Shown: in pieces, positions 1-11,445 of the stretch | Layout of the letters: each line of letters starts with the position of its first letter | Numbering within the stretch: position 1 is the stretch's first letter | From: Microvelia longipes | Taxonomy: Eukaryota; Arthropoda; Insecta; Hemiptera; Veliidae | Assembly: GCA_018340805.1 (NCBI GenBank) | Contig: JACMZG010000008.1 | Location: 23,650,003-23,714,002 of the forward strand | DNA length: 64,000 nt | Direction of reading: 5' to 3' | Translations under genes and position numbers: made by a program | Notes under the pieces: generated by a model | What the model saw: only the letters and a program-made list of their open reading frames with translations | Database searches by the model: none | What the model was told of the DNA's origin: nothing

Positions 1-601
1 TATCCTACGTAAAATAGCCGATGCTCCATTTTATGTCTCCAATAATACCCTACATCATGACTTTAACATACCTTTTGTCCGTGACTTTGCAATATCTCGT
101 TATAAATCCTTTCATGCTCCTTTGCCAACCATCCAAATCCTCTCGTACGTTACTCTTTCCTCTGATGAAAACCCTAACAACCCTCTCCGTAGACTCAAGC
201 GCAGTGGCCGCGAGACCTACTTAGAGACCAAACTTAAAACTAACTTTTTAAAAAAAAAAAAACTATCCTCCGTCCGCCTAGCTCTAAGCGGCTTGCCACT
301 GATGCGAGGACATAGAGTCCACACTTGTGTATTTTAGTAATCGAAATACACAAGTATGATCAAGACTGGTGCTCGTACGGAGGGCAGGCTGCTCGGCTAT
401 GCGGATAGAATAAAAACAATCTTGACTAAAAATTAATAATTTAATCATTGCTCTTTATAGTTCATGTCAGCAAGATCTGCACTGGGCAGACACCTTGTTT
501 CATGTCAAGTTCCAAGTTAAAATTATATCCCATTATCTTAATTACTTATAACAATGTAAATGTAGTTGTAATTACCAATAAAACAAAAAAAAAAAAAAAA
601 A
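1..601 (+). mobile_element. 3' end of a Jockey-type non-LTR retrotransposon
   Basis: An open frame runs from base 2 to the stop near 337. Its start (KIADAPFYVSN, then HHDFNIPFV) matches the conserved C-terminal tail of Jockey-clade reverse transcriptase ORFs (family pattern KIA-AP-YVRN...LH-DLGIP-V). About 240 bases of 3'UTR follow, then an AATAAA signal near 579 and a run of A's to about 601, as expected for the poly(A) end of an inserted LINE. The 5' part lies outside the window. No target-site duplication was checked. Confidence 0.75.
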
Positions 602-691
602 ATGTAATAGTCGTTAAGTCTTATCCTAGTATTGTAATTGTGTTTGTTCTCGTGAATCTAAGTTCGTACTATACATTTTTTCACAGTATTT

Positions 692-868
692 AATAGTGTG
701 AAATACGGTTGAAATCAGTTAACATCGTAGAAAAATAGTGTTGAGGAACCAATGAGGTTAGCTTGATATGAAATTGTGGGTGTGATTTAACATCTAAGGC
801 TAACCTCATTAGTTCCCTCGGATTATTTTTCCACGCTGTCAACTGATTTTAAACGTGTGTCATACTAT
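692..868. mobile_element. MITE, family A (diverged copy)
   Basis: Inverted ends (GTTGAAATCAGTTAACA at the left, TGTCAACTGATTTTAAAC at the right) and an internal inverted segment (CCAATGAGGTTAG / CTAACCTCATTAG). It is the same family as 3499..3667 and 62851..63766. It has no coding capacity. Confidence 0.7.
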
Positions 869-879
869 ACTATAGTTCA

Positions 880-1675
880 AGAGCTTTTAAGTTCGTTATT
901 ATATACATGGCAGGTACCGTCAGTTAGTCTAGTTTAGTAGATTGGTTTACATTTGTTCTATTGGAAGACCCGGTGATACATTTAATCTTTTTTTTGTTGC
1001 TTTAAATTTTGTTAGCATTGGAATAATTGTCCCATAACTCAACCTTTATTATTTCTCTATTATTTAAATATTTTTGAGCTGTTTTAAATTAAGTAATTAG
1101 AGTTAAGTTTTTTGTTCAAGCATTTAATTTGACTTTACCGCTTTTTATTTAATTTTAACCCTAATAAACTTACCCCTTTTGATTCGTTGCTTTCATTTAA
1201 AATTGTACTTTTGTATTCTATTTTAAAATTATTTATAAATTAACTGTTTTTATTTACAATGAAGTACTGAGTTTTAGCCTCGTTGAGTTTTAGTTTTTAC
1301 AAAGTAAACCATTTCGCTAATGTATTTAAAATGTATTACATGTCTATTAACTGTTTGGTGTCTTTGTCGTTTATTATGAGTATTATGTCGTCAGCATAAA
1401 GTATTATGTCACTTGATTATTAGATTTTATCTTCTTAACTAAATATGAAGTAAGAAGTACACAAGCTTAGCAGAGCCTAGTCGAGACTGAGCGGGGCGTT
1501 AGGTACATAGGGATATTACTACTAGAGAGGCCTTATCAGTTGACATTTGGAACATCGAATAATTAACCTGAACACTATTGATTATTAATGCAATCAAATA
1601 ATGTTTGATTGGTACGGAAAGTTTGAACTATTACAATACAAAAATTGAATAATGTGTGAAAAGTCGACAATGGTT
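880..1675. other. AT-rich sequence, no gene seen
   Basis: T- and A-rich sequence with frequent stops in all frames; no promoter, repeat array or protein similarity was recognised. Confidence 0.5.
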
Positions 1676-1850
1676 GTGTTGATGTTTTAGTAAAAACTTA
1701 ACACACTCTTGTGAGTGTGTTCAATAAAGGTTACACAGAGCCCTGAAAGCCCTAGAAAAATGTTTCAATCCTCCTATTGTATTGAGATAGAGAATACCTC
1801 TTTGCTAATATATCTTTATGACTAGCTAGCTAAACCATAAAATAGTTTCT
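1676..1850. repeat. Dispersed repeat (second copy at 50605..50740)
   Basis: The core GGTTACACAGAGCCC, followed by AAAATGTTTCA and then tattaagatag-type sequence, recurs near 50630..50700 in the same orientation. Identity is partial; it is probably a decayed transposable element. Just upstream is a small hairpin, ACACACTC/GAGTGTGT. Confidence 0.6.
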
Positions 1851-2462
1851 AACCAAAGCGGAAATAGTAAAACTTGGATACATTTCTTAATTAAAGGTAA
1901 CTTTATTTAATGAGTATATTTAATTATCAATATTAAAAAATAGTTAGGGCCACACGACCACCCTGTACACGAGCATCAGCTTATATAGGGTGCACCTGCC
2001 ATTTTTCAATTTAATTTACTTATATTTTGTATTTAATTTACTCTACTAAGTACTTTTTGTAAAAAATTGTTGTATGGTGAGAAAATAAATAAAATAAAAA
2101 TTATCTTTGTTTTTCCTACCAGCTTTAAGCTATGCAAAAATAAAAAATAATAAATTTAAGGACACTTACTTTTAGTGTCAGTTTTAAGTTCCGGGAATAA
2201 TATGATATTTTACCTCGTAATTTTTTTGTCCACCACCCGATTTATTAAAATTTGATTCATTCTACTTGAAATTGTCGAACCCTAAAATATTGAAAAAATT
2301 ATTTGCCAAAGAGTAAACATTTATTATTTTTCGAATAAATATTTTTGGGTACAGCAATATTTCAAGGCGAATGTATCAAATTTTTATGCTTAAATTTTAT
2401 CTATGTTTAAACTCGCTAGCGAGAACGTAGTGCAATTATTATTATTATATGGGACACATTAT
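1851..2462. other. AT-rich sequence, no gene seen
   Basis: No coding signal. A stretch near 1945..2000 (CACACGACCACCCTGTACAC) resembles, in inverted orientation, sequence near 35650..35690, so at least part is dispersed repeat. Confidence 0.4.
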
Positions 2463-3190
2463 TATAAAAGAATTTAATATCAGAGCGAGGAAAATCGGCC
2501 TTAAAATTAACTAAGAGGAAAAGTAGATTATGGCTTTTAAAGTGAATGAAAAATTGTACATAAGTTCAAAAATGTAAAACTAGAAGTTGTGGACGAATAT
2601 ATCTACCTGGGTTTGCTAATATCTAAAGATGGTGAAATGAGAGAAATAAGGAGAAGAATCAACTTAGGAAATCTAAATTTTAGGAAATATATTCACATGA
2701 ATATATTTCCTAAAATGAATATCACAGAGATGAACCTAAAAATAAAACTTTGGAACTCTTGAATTTTACCTGTTATGTTATACGGTTCAGAAACGTTGGC
2801 AATGATTGAGAAAGTGATAAGTAAAATGAGCATTGATCAGAGAGCCATGGAAAGGTCCATGATGAAGATAACTAGGAAGGACACAAAAACAACTAGTGGA
2901 TACGGAGCCAAACAAAGCTACCCGAACTTGGAAAAATGATGGCTGAAATAAAATGGAAATGAGCGGGTCATATAGTCAGGACCTCAGATGATAGGTAGAC
3001 AAAAAATAATTCCCTAGTACCCATGGGACAATAAAAGAAAGAAAGAGCGACCTCTAGCACAATGGGATCAGGAAATGAAAAAATGCTACGGAAGAGAAAC
3101 CTGGCGAAGAGTTACCTATTGCCTACAACCGAACGGAATGGCGAAGGATGACAGCTGTATATACTTGCCTCTACAAGAATAAATACTTAT
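2463..3190 (+). mobile_element. Decayed C-terminal part of an RTE-like LINE
   Basis: Broken frames read through RTE/BovB-type landmarks in order: VVDEYIYLGLLISKDGEMRE (the 'FKYLGS-I---G---EI--RI' block), LYGSETLAMIEK (YGSETW block), AMERSMMKITRKD, and a last piece matching the RW-DE--K tail. Several stops and frameshifts make it non-functional. It is related to the longer minus-strand copy at 19690..22175. A short palindrome near 2680..2710 (ATATATTCACATGAATATAT) interrupts it. Confidence 0.75.
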
Positions 3191-3498
3191 TCGAGATTTA
3201 AATTTAAATAAAATAATCTTAATACTACAATAGTCTAGGACTCAATTGATCGAAGTATTGAGATAAGTATACGTATCGATATAATATTTCAGGTTATTTT
3301 TATTTACTAATCTTTTTGTTTCATTAATAATATTTTATTTTGTTAATTTTGTTTATGCTTAGTATTAATTTTAAGCAGTAATAATCTAATTTATATTAAA
3401 CAAGTAAGATTAAGTTGTAAAATGTTATATGTATAAGTTTGTATGTGTGTGAGTGTGAATATTTGAGTGTTGTTTGAGGTAGTAATTAAAGTTTTATA
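3191..3498. other. AT-rich spacer, nothing recognised
   Basis: Very AT-rich sequence with no repeat array or coding signal. Confidence 0.5.
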
Positions 3499-3667
3499 TT
3501 ATAGTACGACACACGGCTAAAATCAGTTGAAAGCGCGGGGGAAAGAACCAATAAGGTTGGTCTGATTTGAAATTGAGGGCTCGGATTAACATCCAGAACT
3601 AACCTTATTGGCTCCCTCGCATTATTTTCCCACGCTGTCAACTGATTTTAACCGTGTGTTGTATTAT
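3499..3667. mobile_element. MITE, family A
   Basis: Terminal inverted repeats start TAGTACGACACACGGCTAAA and end with the near-complement ...AACCGTGTGTTGTATTA. A second internal inverted pair (AACCAATAAGGTTGG / CTAACCTTATTGG) follows. About 165 bp, no ORF. TA flanks suggest a Tc1/mariner-type mover. Confidence 0.8.
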
Positions 3668-4504
3668 TGTCAAAGTATTATTGCATGTCGAAAGGCATGA
3701 AAATACTAATACATGTTGCTAACTTAACTTGGAACTGATAATAGTGCAAATAGAGTATATTTCCCACTTTTAAAAAGTAAGTTAGGACTAGTAGCAAAGG
3801 CCTATACAGCTCTATGACACAAAGCCGGATTATCATGAAAATAAAAAACAAATTAAATTAAATTAAAAAATGTACAATTGTATGTATAAATATATTATTT
3901 TATATTTATATGAGACAGACACGCACACATTCACACAGCGGTCAAAATGATAATAACCACTCTGCAAATCACAAGAGAGCCTGAAACGAATTATTATGAT
4001 TTAATTTAGATTTCTGGTATGATAAAATGGTGGGTAAGGATAAAAAATATTAAAAAAGTAGCAATAAATGGAAATCAATCAAAGATAAGCTGAAGAAAAC
4101 TGTGCAGAAAATATTTTTAATCGGCTCTTATTTTGTTTTTCTAAAAGAGCAAGTAGATATTATTAATTATTTTGTTTACTCTTCTTTGGTTTCCTACCGG
4201 ATTTCCGCAGAATACTGGATACTGGAAGTATAGAATACTGGTGAGTATGAGGGTTTTAAGCATGTGAAGAACGCGGCACATTTTTGGTTGTTCTTAAAAT
4301 CATTATACAATAACTAATAATTAAAACATATATGTAATTCTAGAGAACTAGTCGAAAAACGTGATATGTTTGCATAAAGTTGTATATGTCAAACAATAAA
4401 TTCAATAATAATGTTTAATATGAGATTTAAATAAGCAGTTGTATATGTTAAATAAATTTCAGTCAATTCCAATGTCTTGTCTAGGTTTTGTAAAATTTTG
4501 AAAA
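3668..4504. other. AT-rich sequence with a fragment of the GACA-type dispersed repeat
   Basis: Near 3910..3995 the stretch GAGACAGACACGCACACATT followed by a 'GAGCCTGAAACGA' end matches the dispersed family described at 33870..33995. The rest shows nothing recognisable. Confidence 0.45.
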
Positions 4505-4680
4505 TGTTACTGAGTCATTATGAAGCTATGCTTGATAATTTAGTCACTGCTCAAGTTATAAAGCATATACCGGAATCTTAAGCAAGAGTGAGAGGATTGT
4601 TAATTTAAAGAAAGAAAGTTAATTTGTTAATGGAAATATGCCCGGCATGCGGACCACCGCGCCAGAATTATTTTGTAGTT
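4505..4680 (+). repeat. Dispersed repeat (copies at 43035..43175 and partly 46975..47170)
   Basis: Shared blocks in order: ACTGCTCAAGTTATAAAGC, ACCGGAA-CTTAAGCAAGA, then TGCCCGGCATG-GGACCA and CGCGCCAGAA. The copies differ by substitutions and small gaps. Class unknown. Confidence 0.65.
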
Positions 4681-4926
4681 ATATACTTGCATAATATAAG
4701 TAAAACGATTAAAAGTTATCCTCCTTTCCAGGTTTCGAACCCAGGTACCCTGGATTTAAGTACTCTAAGTGCTCGTATCGACTCTGGACCATTTACATTT
4801 CACTCAGAAATGTCAAAAACGATCAAACGAAAAAAAGGTTAGAAAAGGTCCAGAAAACATCAAAAAGACATTTAAAATATGTTGTTTACCAGACCTTCTT
4901 TAGATTTCCGGCAGTTTTTTTTAACA

Positions 4927-5040
4927 TATTTTATTGATTAATACAACAACAATTATAATTGTTACAAGTATTAGAGTTAAATGGTTTAAGTGGCTTGAGA
5001 GACTTGGTAGATAAACAATCCAGTGATTGCACTCAGGTCC
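4927..5040 (-). repeat. SINE-like repeat (second copy 51815..51935)
   Basis: The block AATACAACAACAATT, then ATTGTTACAAGTATTAGAG, and the end CAGTGATTGCACTCAGG recur at 51830..51930. Read on the minus strand the element would end in an AATAAAATA tail. Short non-coding retroelement is the likeliest class; this is inference. Confidence 0.5.
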
Positions 5041-7059
5041 GGCAGTTTACCAGCGTTTTTCGACTTTTTGGTCACTTTAAGTGACCATAAGTCTATCCAA
5101 CCAAACAGTTAACGGCTCCAGATCGATTTTTAGACCTTTACGTGGCAAAATCTAATCTTGAATTCTACCAACTTTTTGAAATTTTTGCTGACTCAGCAAA
5201 CCGGGTTAATGGCGTCACAACTTAATTTTAATAATTTTAATTTTAATAATTTTGATTTAAAAATATTAATCCGTTTAAATAAATATGGCATTCTTTAAAA
5301 TTTTAATCGATATGTTACTTAACTCAATAATCTACCAATTTAATTGATTGATTTATTACTCGGCGCATTAACTTATATCTCTAAGACCGCTCTATTTCAT
5401 TGAAACTAATAGAGCACCGGAAAATTGCTGAGTATTTTCTTATTTTTATTTAATTGTTGAATTCTCATAGTTAAATGTTTGTGCTTGTCTATGATATTTT
5501 GTAACAATAAAAAAAAATAATTTACCTGTATCCTGTCCAATACTCTTTTCATAGTGATAATCTAAATTCAAATAAGTAATAATCCACTTTAGTCACTCAT
5601 TAACCGTTTGCGAAATATTGACAAAACTCAAAACTTCTATTTTTAATTTCGATTTCCTTTGTGTAATCTTATCTTAAAATCATGTTGAAAGCTAAAACCG
5701 TTATGACGCCACTGCACTGAAAAGTGTGAGTGCGATATGTATATTATTTATAACATCGGTGTCTTTAGACGTAGTGGTGGATCTTCCAGATGAAGAAGAA
5801 CCTTCCAAGGAGGAGGGTAGTATATGGTAGGATAGTTGTGCAATATTATTTAATCAGGGTCTCTATGTTTCTGGGTAAACTAATAAAAACTCGATACGCT
5901 CTGTCAACAATCGCTGGTTGAATCTTGTATTACGTTTTTTGGTTATTAACTGACCATCCCAAGATGAGTGCGATGACCGACTTCCCTAATGTTTACTCGT
6001 AATTCTTTACATTGTTAATTTAAAGAAAGTCAGGGAAATGTCTGATTTAAAGTAACCTGGATATTATTGATATGAAGATTATTCTGACTGATTGATATAA
6101 TTTTCGTTTTCTTTTAGCTCTAGTACTTGTGTCTATTCCGTTTTTTTATTGAAAAATTTCTACTTTCTTTGACTGAATAAATTTTATTATTAGTTTCTAA
6201 AAGTTTATTTAAATTAAGGATAATTTAAAACAATATTTTTTAGAAAGAAAACGATTTCTCTCAAGGCGAATTGCTATTCAACGTCAAAACTTTTTTTAAC
6301 ATTTTGTCTTAGTCCTCGAACAACTTTGATTATCTGAAATTATCATTATATAAATTCTAATAACGCATAAAAAACTGTAACTACCAAATATGGTCACTGA
6401 TCTTTGATGCATTAGTGAACATAATTAAAAATCTCAATAAAAAGTATTACCCGTTTTATTTGATTGAATGTCTATCTATTGTATTAATTTGCTTAGCTTA
6501 ATAAACCTAACGGTAATAACACTACAGAAAGTAAGCGATCACCTGTTAAACCAACTTCATCCACGGGGTATCATGACATTCTTAAGACTTGCGAAGCGGG
6601 TCCTAAGTTATAACACCCTAAACATTGGATTACCACTTTTTTCTTAGGTTGAGCGCAGCGAGCCCGAATTTGTGAGGTGAAAAGTACCGAGGTACCCTGT
6701 ACCGAATTTTTGTTTTGTTATTATAGTATGTTATTAGTCAAATTTTCCTTCGTTAATAAAGCTTTCTGCCTCCTTTATATGCAGATGATATATCCTGTCT
6801 TATACTGTTTATTCTTATTTCGCTCTTAAACATATAATCACTAAATGATAGAATATTCTTTTTCTAATATTAAATGCTTGACAAACAAACAAGATTACAT
6901 TTATGAGGTAATGGTCAGATAAGATTAAAATTCCAAATTTGAGCTTTCGGCTGTAGATTAGGCCTTCTTCAGGAGTAGTTTATTCCAAACTAGTTAAGTC
7001 AATAATGTTTTATTAGTTTTAATTGACAAATATTAATATATTTTTCTTAAGTTTGGTAG
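5041..7059. other. AT-rich intergenic sequence
   Basis: No gene was found. 5770..5830 contains a short acidic open stretch (VVDLPDEEEPSKEEG) that could be transposase debris but is too short to call. Near 6640..6710 a segment with GTACCGAGGTACCCTGTACC has an inverted partner near 51090, so it is repeat-derived. Confidence 0.4.
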
Positions 7060-7972
7060 AATTAGGGAATTCCTAAAACCAAAATCAGAAGGGTTTTGAT
7101 TTTTTTGGGAGGATTTTTTTGTTTTTTTTTCTATTAAAAAAAATAGAATAGAATACAACAAAATGTATGAAAATAAGAATATAACAATAATTAAATGACT
7201 TTATGGTCTGGAGATAAAATCTTGTATGCACCCTGGGAGTAAAACGCTTTTTCCCCCTTACAATTACATTTCTCGGCTTTGCCTCCTAAGTTAATAGTCA
7301 TTACTCATATTTTGTTACACATAAACTGTTAAACATAATAAATCGGCTTCGCCTCAGGATAACTCCTGATAGTTATTTATGCACCAAAGAAGTAAAGATT
7401 GTTATTATTACTTTGATCAGTTAGTCGGTTCTTAAGGCGAAAGCCGAGGAAACCAAAGCATTTAACAATGCTTTGGTTCCCTCGGATTTCGCCTTAAGAA
7501 CCAACTAACTGACGAAAGTATTTATAACAATATAATTGTGCGAGAGACACCTTGGAAATGTAACAAGCAAAAAGCAATGCTACATCTGGGAACTGTTCCA
7601 TCATTCGACATTCGTCATCATTGATGGCTCGACATAATGTCATGTCCCACTCTGTTTCGTTACGTCTAACTTATCAGGGCGCCGACAGAGCCTGAACTCA
7701 CTCTGACCTTCAATTAATTCAGAAGAATATAATGTGAAGTATTTACCAGAGACGAGCGGTGCTCTCTTAACATATATTATTTGATACTACCGAGTTTTGC
7801 AAAGAGTTGACACAATATAACTGTGCGAGAGACACCTAGTAACACAAATGTAACAAGCAAAATACAATGCTACATTGCATAGTGTTGTGTCAACTATTCA
7901 TGTTTTGCAAAACTCGGTAGTATCAAATGATAATAATAACAATCTTTACTCCTTTGGTGCATAAATAACTAT
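7060..7972. mobile_element. Composite foldback with nested inverted-repeat elements
   Basis: Outer arms at about 7370..7412 and 7928..7972 are complementary (core GGTGCATAAATAAC). Inside is a tight palindrome at 7415..7515 (arms about 46 bases, around TTAACAATG). Also inside is a TIR element at about 7776..7933 with ends TTTGATACTACCGAGTTTTG. The left part 7060..7370 belongs to the 'cggcttcgcctcgg' repeat family also seen at 43900..44420 and 57060..58535. Confidence 0.7.
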
Positions 7973-9765
7973 TATGATGGAATCAGAATTAAGATAGTGG
8001 GATTTTATTTACAAAAGCTGTATGAAAGATATCATCCAAATTTGAGCTTACCTATTAACTTCATCGCTCTTCTTCAAAATACAAGACTCAAAATGATGTT
8101 GTGTGACCCTGTAGTTCTCAAATATTTTTAGGGTCATTCCCTGTCAAATTAACACAAAAAATACATTTTTGGACACGATCTCACCGATTTTAATATAATT
8201 TGGCTGGCAGGTTGGTAGGTACCATAGAAGGAAGAAAAAAATCCATATTTTTGGCTCATTTGGTGCAGTTATATTGCCGCAGTAGGGTAGTGAATTTAAA
8301 AAAAAATGATTTTTCAACATTTCTTTGACTACGAAAAGGGCTGTATCTAAATGTCTGCATAGGGTATGATTTTCAATTTGGTGGCGTTTAAAGGCTAAAC
8401 TTGGCCCTTTAAATAGTTTTCTGCATACTTTTGGATACTTAGTTGCAAGTTTTTATTATGAGCAAATATAAAATAAACATGGTAATATCTCAAAAAGCCA
8501 ATTGTTAAAATTTTGAACAAATTTCTAAAAAGAGCTTACTGTTAGTAAAATGTCCACAAAGTTTCATTATAGGACCTCCATGGGATTGGTCCAGAGACTA
8601 TAGATACTTAAACAGTAAGACTGTCAACCCAATGGTGGGAAAATTTTTATTCCGATCGACGCTAGCGCAGTAACTTCATACCCTTGAGAGGGCCACCTCG
8701 GCAACCAGCCAATTTAAAATCAATTATTTAATGTATAGTATTCATAATTTTCATGCCAATGAATTTTAATAGTATTGATTTTAATATAAGGTTATTTATT
8801 TATTTAATAAAGGGAGCTGTAATAACCAATAGTTATCATGGTTTACGTAAATTTAAAGTTTAAAAATATAATCGGTAATTTTTGGAAAGCTATCAGAGTG
8901 AGTACATGAGTTGTCCTCACAGGTCTGCCGCAGCGCTGATTTCTAGCAGCTTGCGATAATCGAATCCAAACTTGTCCTCATTGAAGTTAACCCCCCCCCC
9001 TGGATGGGACACAGTAGCGCATAACCTGTGGTTTTTACTTTTACGTATGTCAAACTATTAAAAAGTTAAGATAATCGCATGGGTAATCAATATATTAGTA
9101 AAAATATAGATTTTTTAAAATCTATATATACCAGCTAACAAACTGGGTTTTAACAAGTTTCGGCGTTCCAACATTTCATTGTTTAGATGCGTGTGGATAT
9201 TTTTAGGATGTCTTAAAAGGTTACCCTATAATTGATTGACTACTTTGATCTTATTAAAACAAATTGTATTCCATTTTTAAGTTTTTGGAAAACTTGAAAT
9301 AAACAGTGTGTCCTGACTTCGTTTTACTATCGGACCCCTAAAATGTTTTTATTTACTTCTCGGACCACCTCGTTTATATTGAAATGAAACTTAGTACATA
9401 AAAATGCTTTTACATGCCTTTTTATTGAAATAAATCTACAAAATATTGAAGTAATCATTAGAACAAATATTTTGTGTCCATAGTAATGTGTCTATTTTCA
9501 AATAAAACTGGTCCTAAATCAATTGGGCCTACACTAAGCCACTGAAAAGCCTGGCTATAAAATACCCCGGAGCAAACATGGATGCCCCCCTGCCAGGAAA
9601 AATTTAATGTAGCCCTCCTCTGGGGTGAAAAAATTATCCCCTTGTAGTAAAAATGAGTCTCTTGCTAAATAAATACTGTTGACACCAAGAAAATAATTGT
9701 GGACACCAAAATAGTAATTTACTATTACTACAATTTCTTAAATATGTTAATTTTGTTACTACTTT
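7973..9765. other. AT-rich sequence, no gene seen
   Basis: No coding frames with recognisable content. A 10-base C run lies near 8990 and short G/C-richer patches near 8920..9020 and 9560..9640 (TGCCCCCCTGCCAGG), without a recognisable feature. Confidence 0.4.
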
Positions 9766-9769
9766 TGGT

Positions 9770-10110
9770 ATCTTTGAAAAGTTAAGTAATAGTATACCGT
9801 AATATTGCCTATTTTGGAAACCGCAGTAAATCCTAAGCAATTGTATACTATTATCACTATATTTTGATATTTTTTTAATCACGCCTTTGTTCGAGATATC
9901 ATAGATGTTTGTTAAAAATATTTGTTTCTTATAGTTTTGAACAAAAATCGATGGCACATGTCTTACAATATAATGCATGTACAAAATGTGCACATGTAAT
10001 ACAAAATGACCGGAAAATAGTGATATTTATTAGTGTTTATTAAGTTAGTTTTATTAAGTTTTAAAGCGGTTTCCAAATAATATTACGGTATACTTTAATT
10101 CAACTTTTTG
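9770..10110. mobile_element. Terminal-inverted-repeat element (non-autonomous)
   Basis: The left block GTATACCGTAATATTG + TTTTGGAAACCGC (about 9791..9823) pairs with the right block GCGGTTTCCAAAT + AATATTACGGTATAC (about 10065..10092). Homology extends weakly outward into AAAAGTT. The open frame inside on the minus strand has no recognisable protein. Confidence 0.6.
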
Positions 10111-11045
10111 AATTTACCAATAATTATTATCAAATTTACCATGTTACAAAAATAATAATGGTAAATTTGAATTTGCAAGAGTTAATTGACTGCGGTAGAG
10201 TATAGGACCATGTTATCCTCTTGTTTTTTTTTTTTGAGGATTTAATATTGGTATTCTAAATTGTTTCACCCTGTATATAGCCATGAATGGTACCCCATTT
10301 ATTATTGTGTTACTTATGTGGAATCTCAAATATTTGTGTAAAATACAAAATGCTTTGAATTTTGTTTTTTAATTTAAATAAATGTATAAATAAAAATATT
10401 ACGCCTTGGATAAACTTTTACTTAACATTAAATAAATATTTGCACCCCCCCCCCCCCCCCACAGGTAAACAATTTTTATAACTGTGTATCCCCACCGTAA
10501 TATTGAGCTCCCTACCCCTGGGGAAGAAACTCAAAAAGAAACCTTGCTCGGAACAACAATAAAGTAGAGACATTGTTGCCCCAAAAGGAGCCACATAGTT
10601 CATAACTTATGGCGCTCTTTGAATTTTTTTTCCATAAGCCCTTGATTAGGAAGCACTGGCCTGTAACTTCTGCTTGATTTTTTTTTCAGGTACCTAAATT
10701 TTAATAGAACACACAAGTTTATCTGGGAGGCAAGTAAAACTATTATATTTTATATTTACATTATTTATTAAATTTATATAATTGTTTACAAATTTAATTA
10801 GGTCATAATACAATTTTTATTAAAAGTACGATGTATGAGGTTATTTTAGACTAGATATATTTATCAGGAATATATTACTTAAATTGTAATTTAAACTAAG
10901 AATTCTGTTTATAATAGTTTGACTATATTTAAAAATCTTAGTCTATGATCTATTTTAAGTATTACTTCACATTGAATGCTTTTATCTCACTTGTTCAGCC
11001 AGATTACTTTTGCTCAAATAAAACCTATAAAACAATTCTTTGCTT
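10111..11045. other. AT-rich sequence with a 16-base poly(C)
   Basis: Positions 10445..10460 are an uninterrupted C run. No gene is seen; the stretch lies downstream of the minus-strand cuticle gene. Confidence 0.5.
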
Positions 11046-11051
11046 TTTATT
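11046..11051 (-). terminator. Candidate polyadenylation signal of the Trp-rich cuticular gene
   Basis: TTTATT on the plus strand gives AATAAA on the minus strand, about 175 bases after the stop codon at 11224. It is the first canonical signal noted downstream. Confidence 0.45.
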
Positions 11052-11223
11052 TACATAATATATTTAGTATTTATGTAAAAAAAAAACTAAAGACGATGAT
11101 GTCTTATTGTACGTAAATATTCATTTAATAGTTAGGGCTGTAATTAGTGTTCATCATTATCTTTCCTCATTTTCTTTTATCTGTGTTAATGCATATTGAG
11201 ATCTTTCAGTTTATCTTTCGTAA

Positions 11224-11445
11224 TTAAGCTTTAGCTTCTCGTTTAAAGCCAGGATGACTGTGTTTGACAACAGCGTTAAAGCCAGAGTGTTTTCCCGCTG
11301 TATAATGAACTTCCCTTGTAGTTCCGTCTGCTTCCTTGATAGTGTATTTGCCTTGGACGACATCGCCTTGCTTGCTTTCCTCGTGTGTTTTTACGTCTCC
11401 TGTCTTGGACGAATCAACTCCGTAGTTAAAATTGTAATCTTTACC
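11224..11445 (-). CDS. Exon 3 of the Trp-rich cuticular gene (RR-2 domain)
   Basis: Opens after an ATTACAG acceptor with GGT AAA GAT TAC and ends in AKA-stop. It encodes 73 aa that are nearly all Rebers-Riddiford domain (G-x-Y, TGDVK, EADGTTREV, GFNAVV). It is too short and too far from exon 2 to be noticed as one ORF. Confidence 0.88.
   Translation of the reverse strand, partial: GKDYNFNYGVDSSKTGDVKTHEESKQGDVVQGKYTIKEADGTTREVHYTAGKHSGFNAVVKHSHPGFKREAKA

Noticed and set aside
4700..4790. tRNA-like GGTTTCGAACCCAGG stretch
   Set aside because: A B-box-like core is present but no acceptor stem or anticodon arm could be folded by eye; at most SINE debris.
5770..5830. Acidic VVDLPDEEEPSKEEG stretch as transposase N-terminus
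   Set aside because: Too short, no further matching blocks downstream.
9634..9993. 119-codon minus-strand frame
   Set aside because: Falls inside an inverted-repeat element, no recognisable domain or codon bias.
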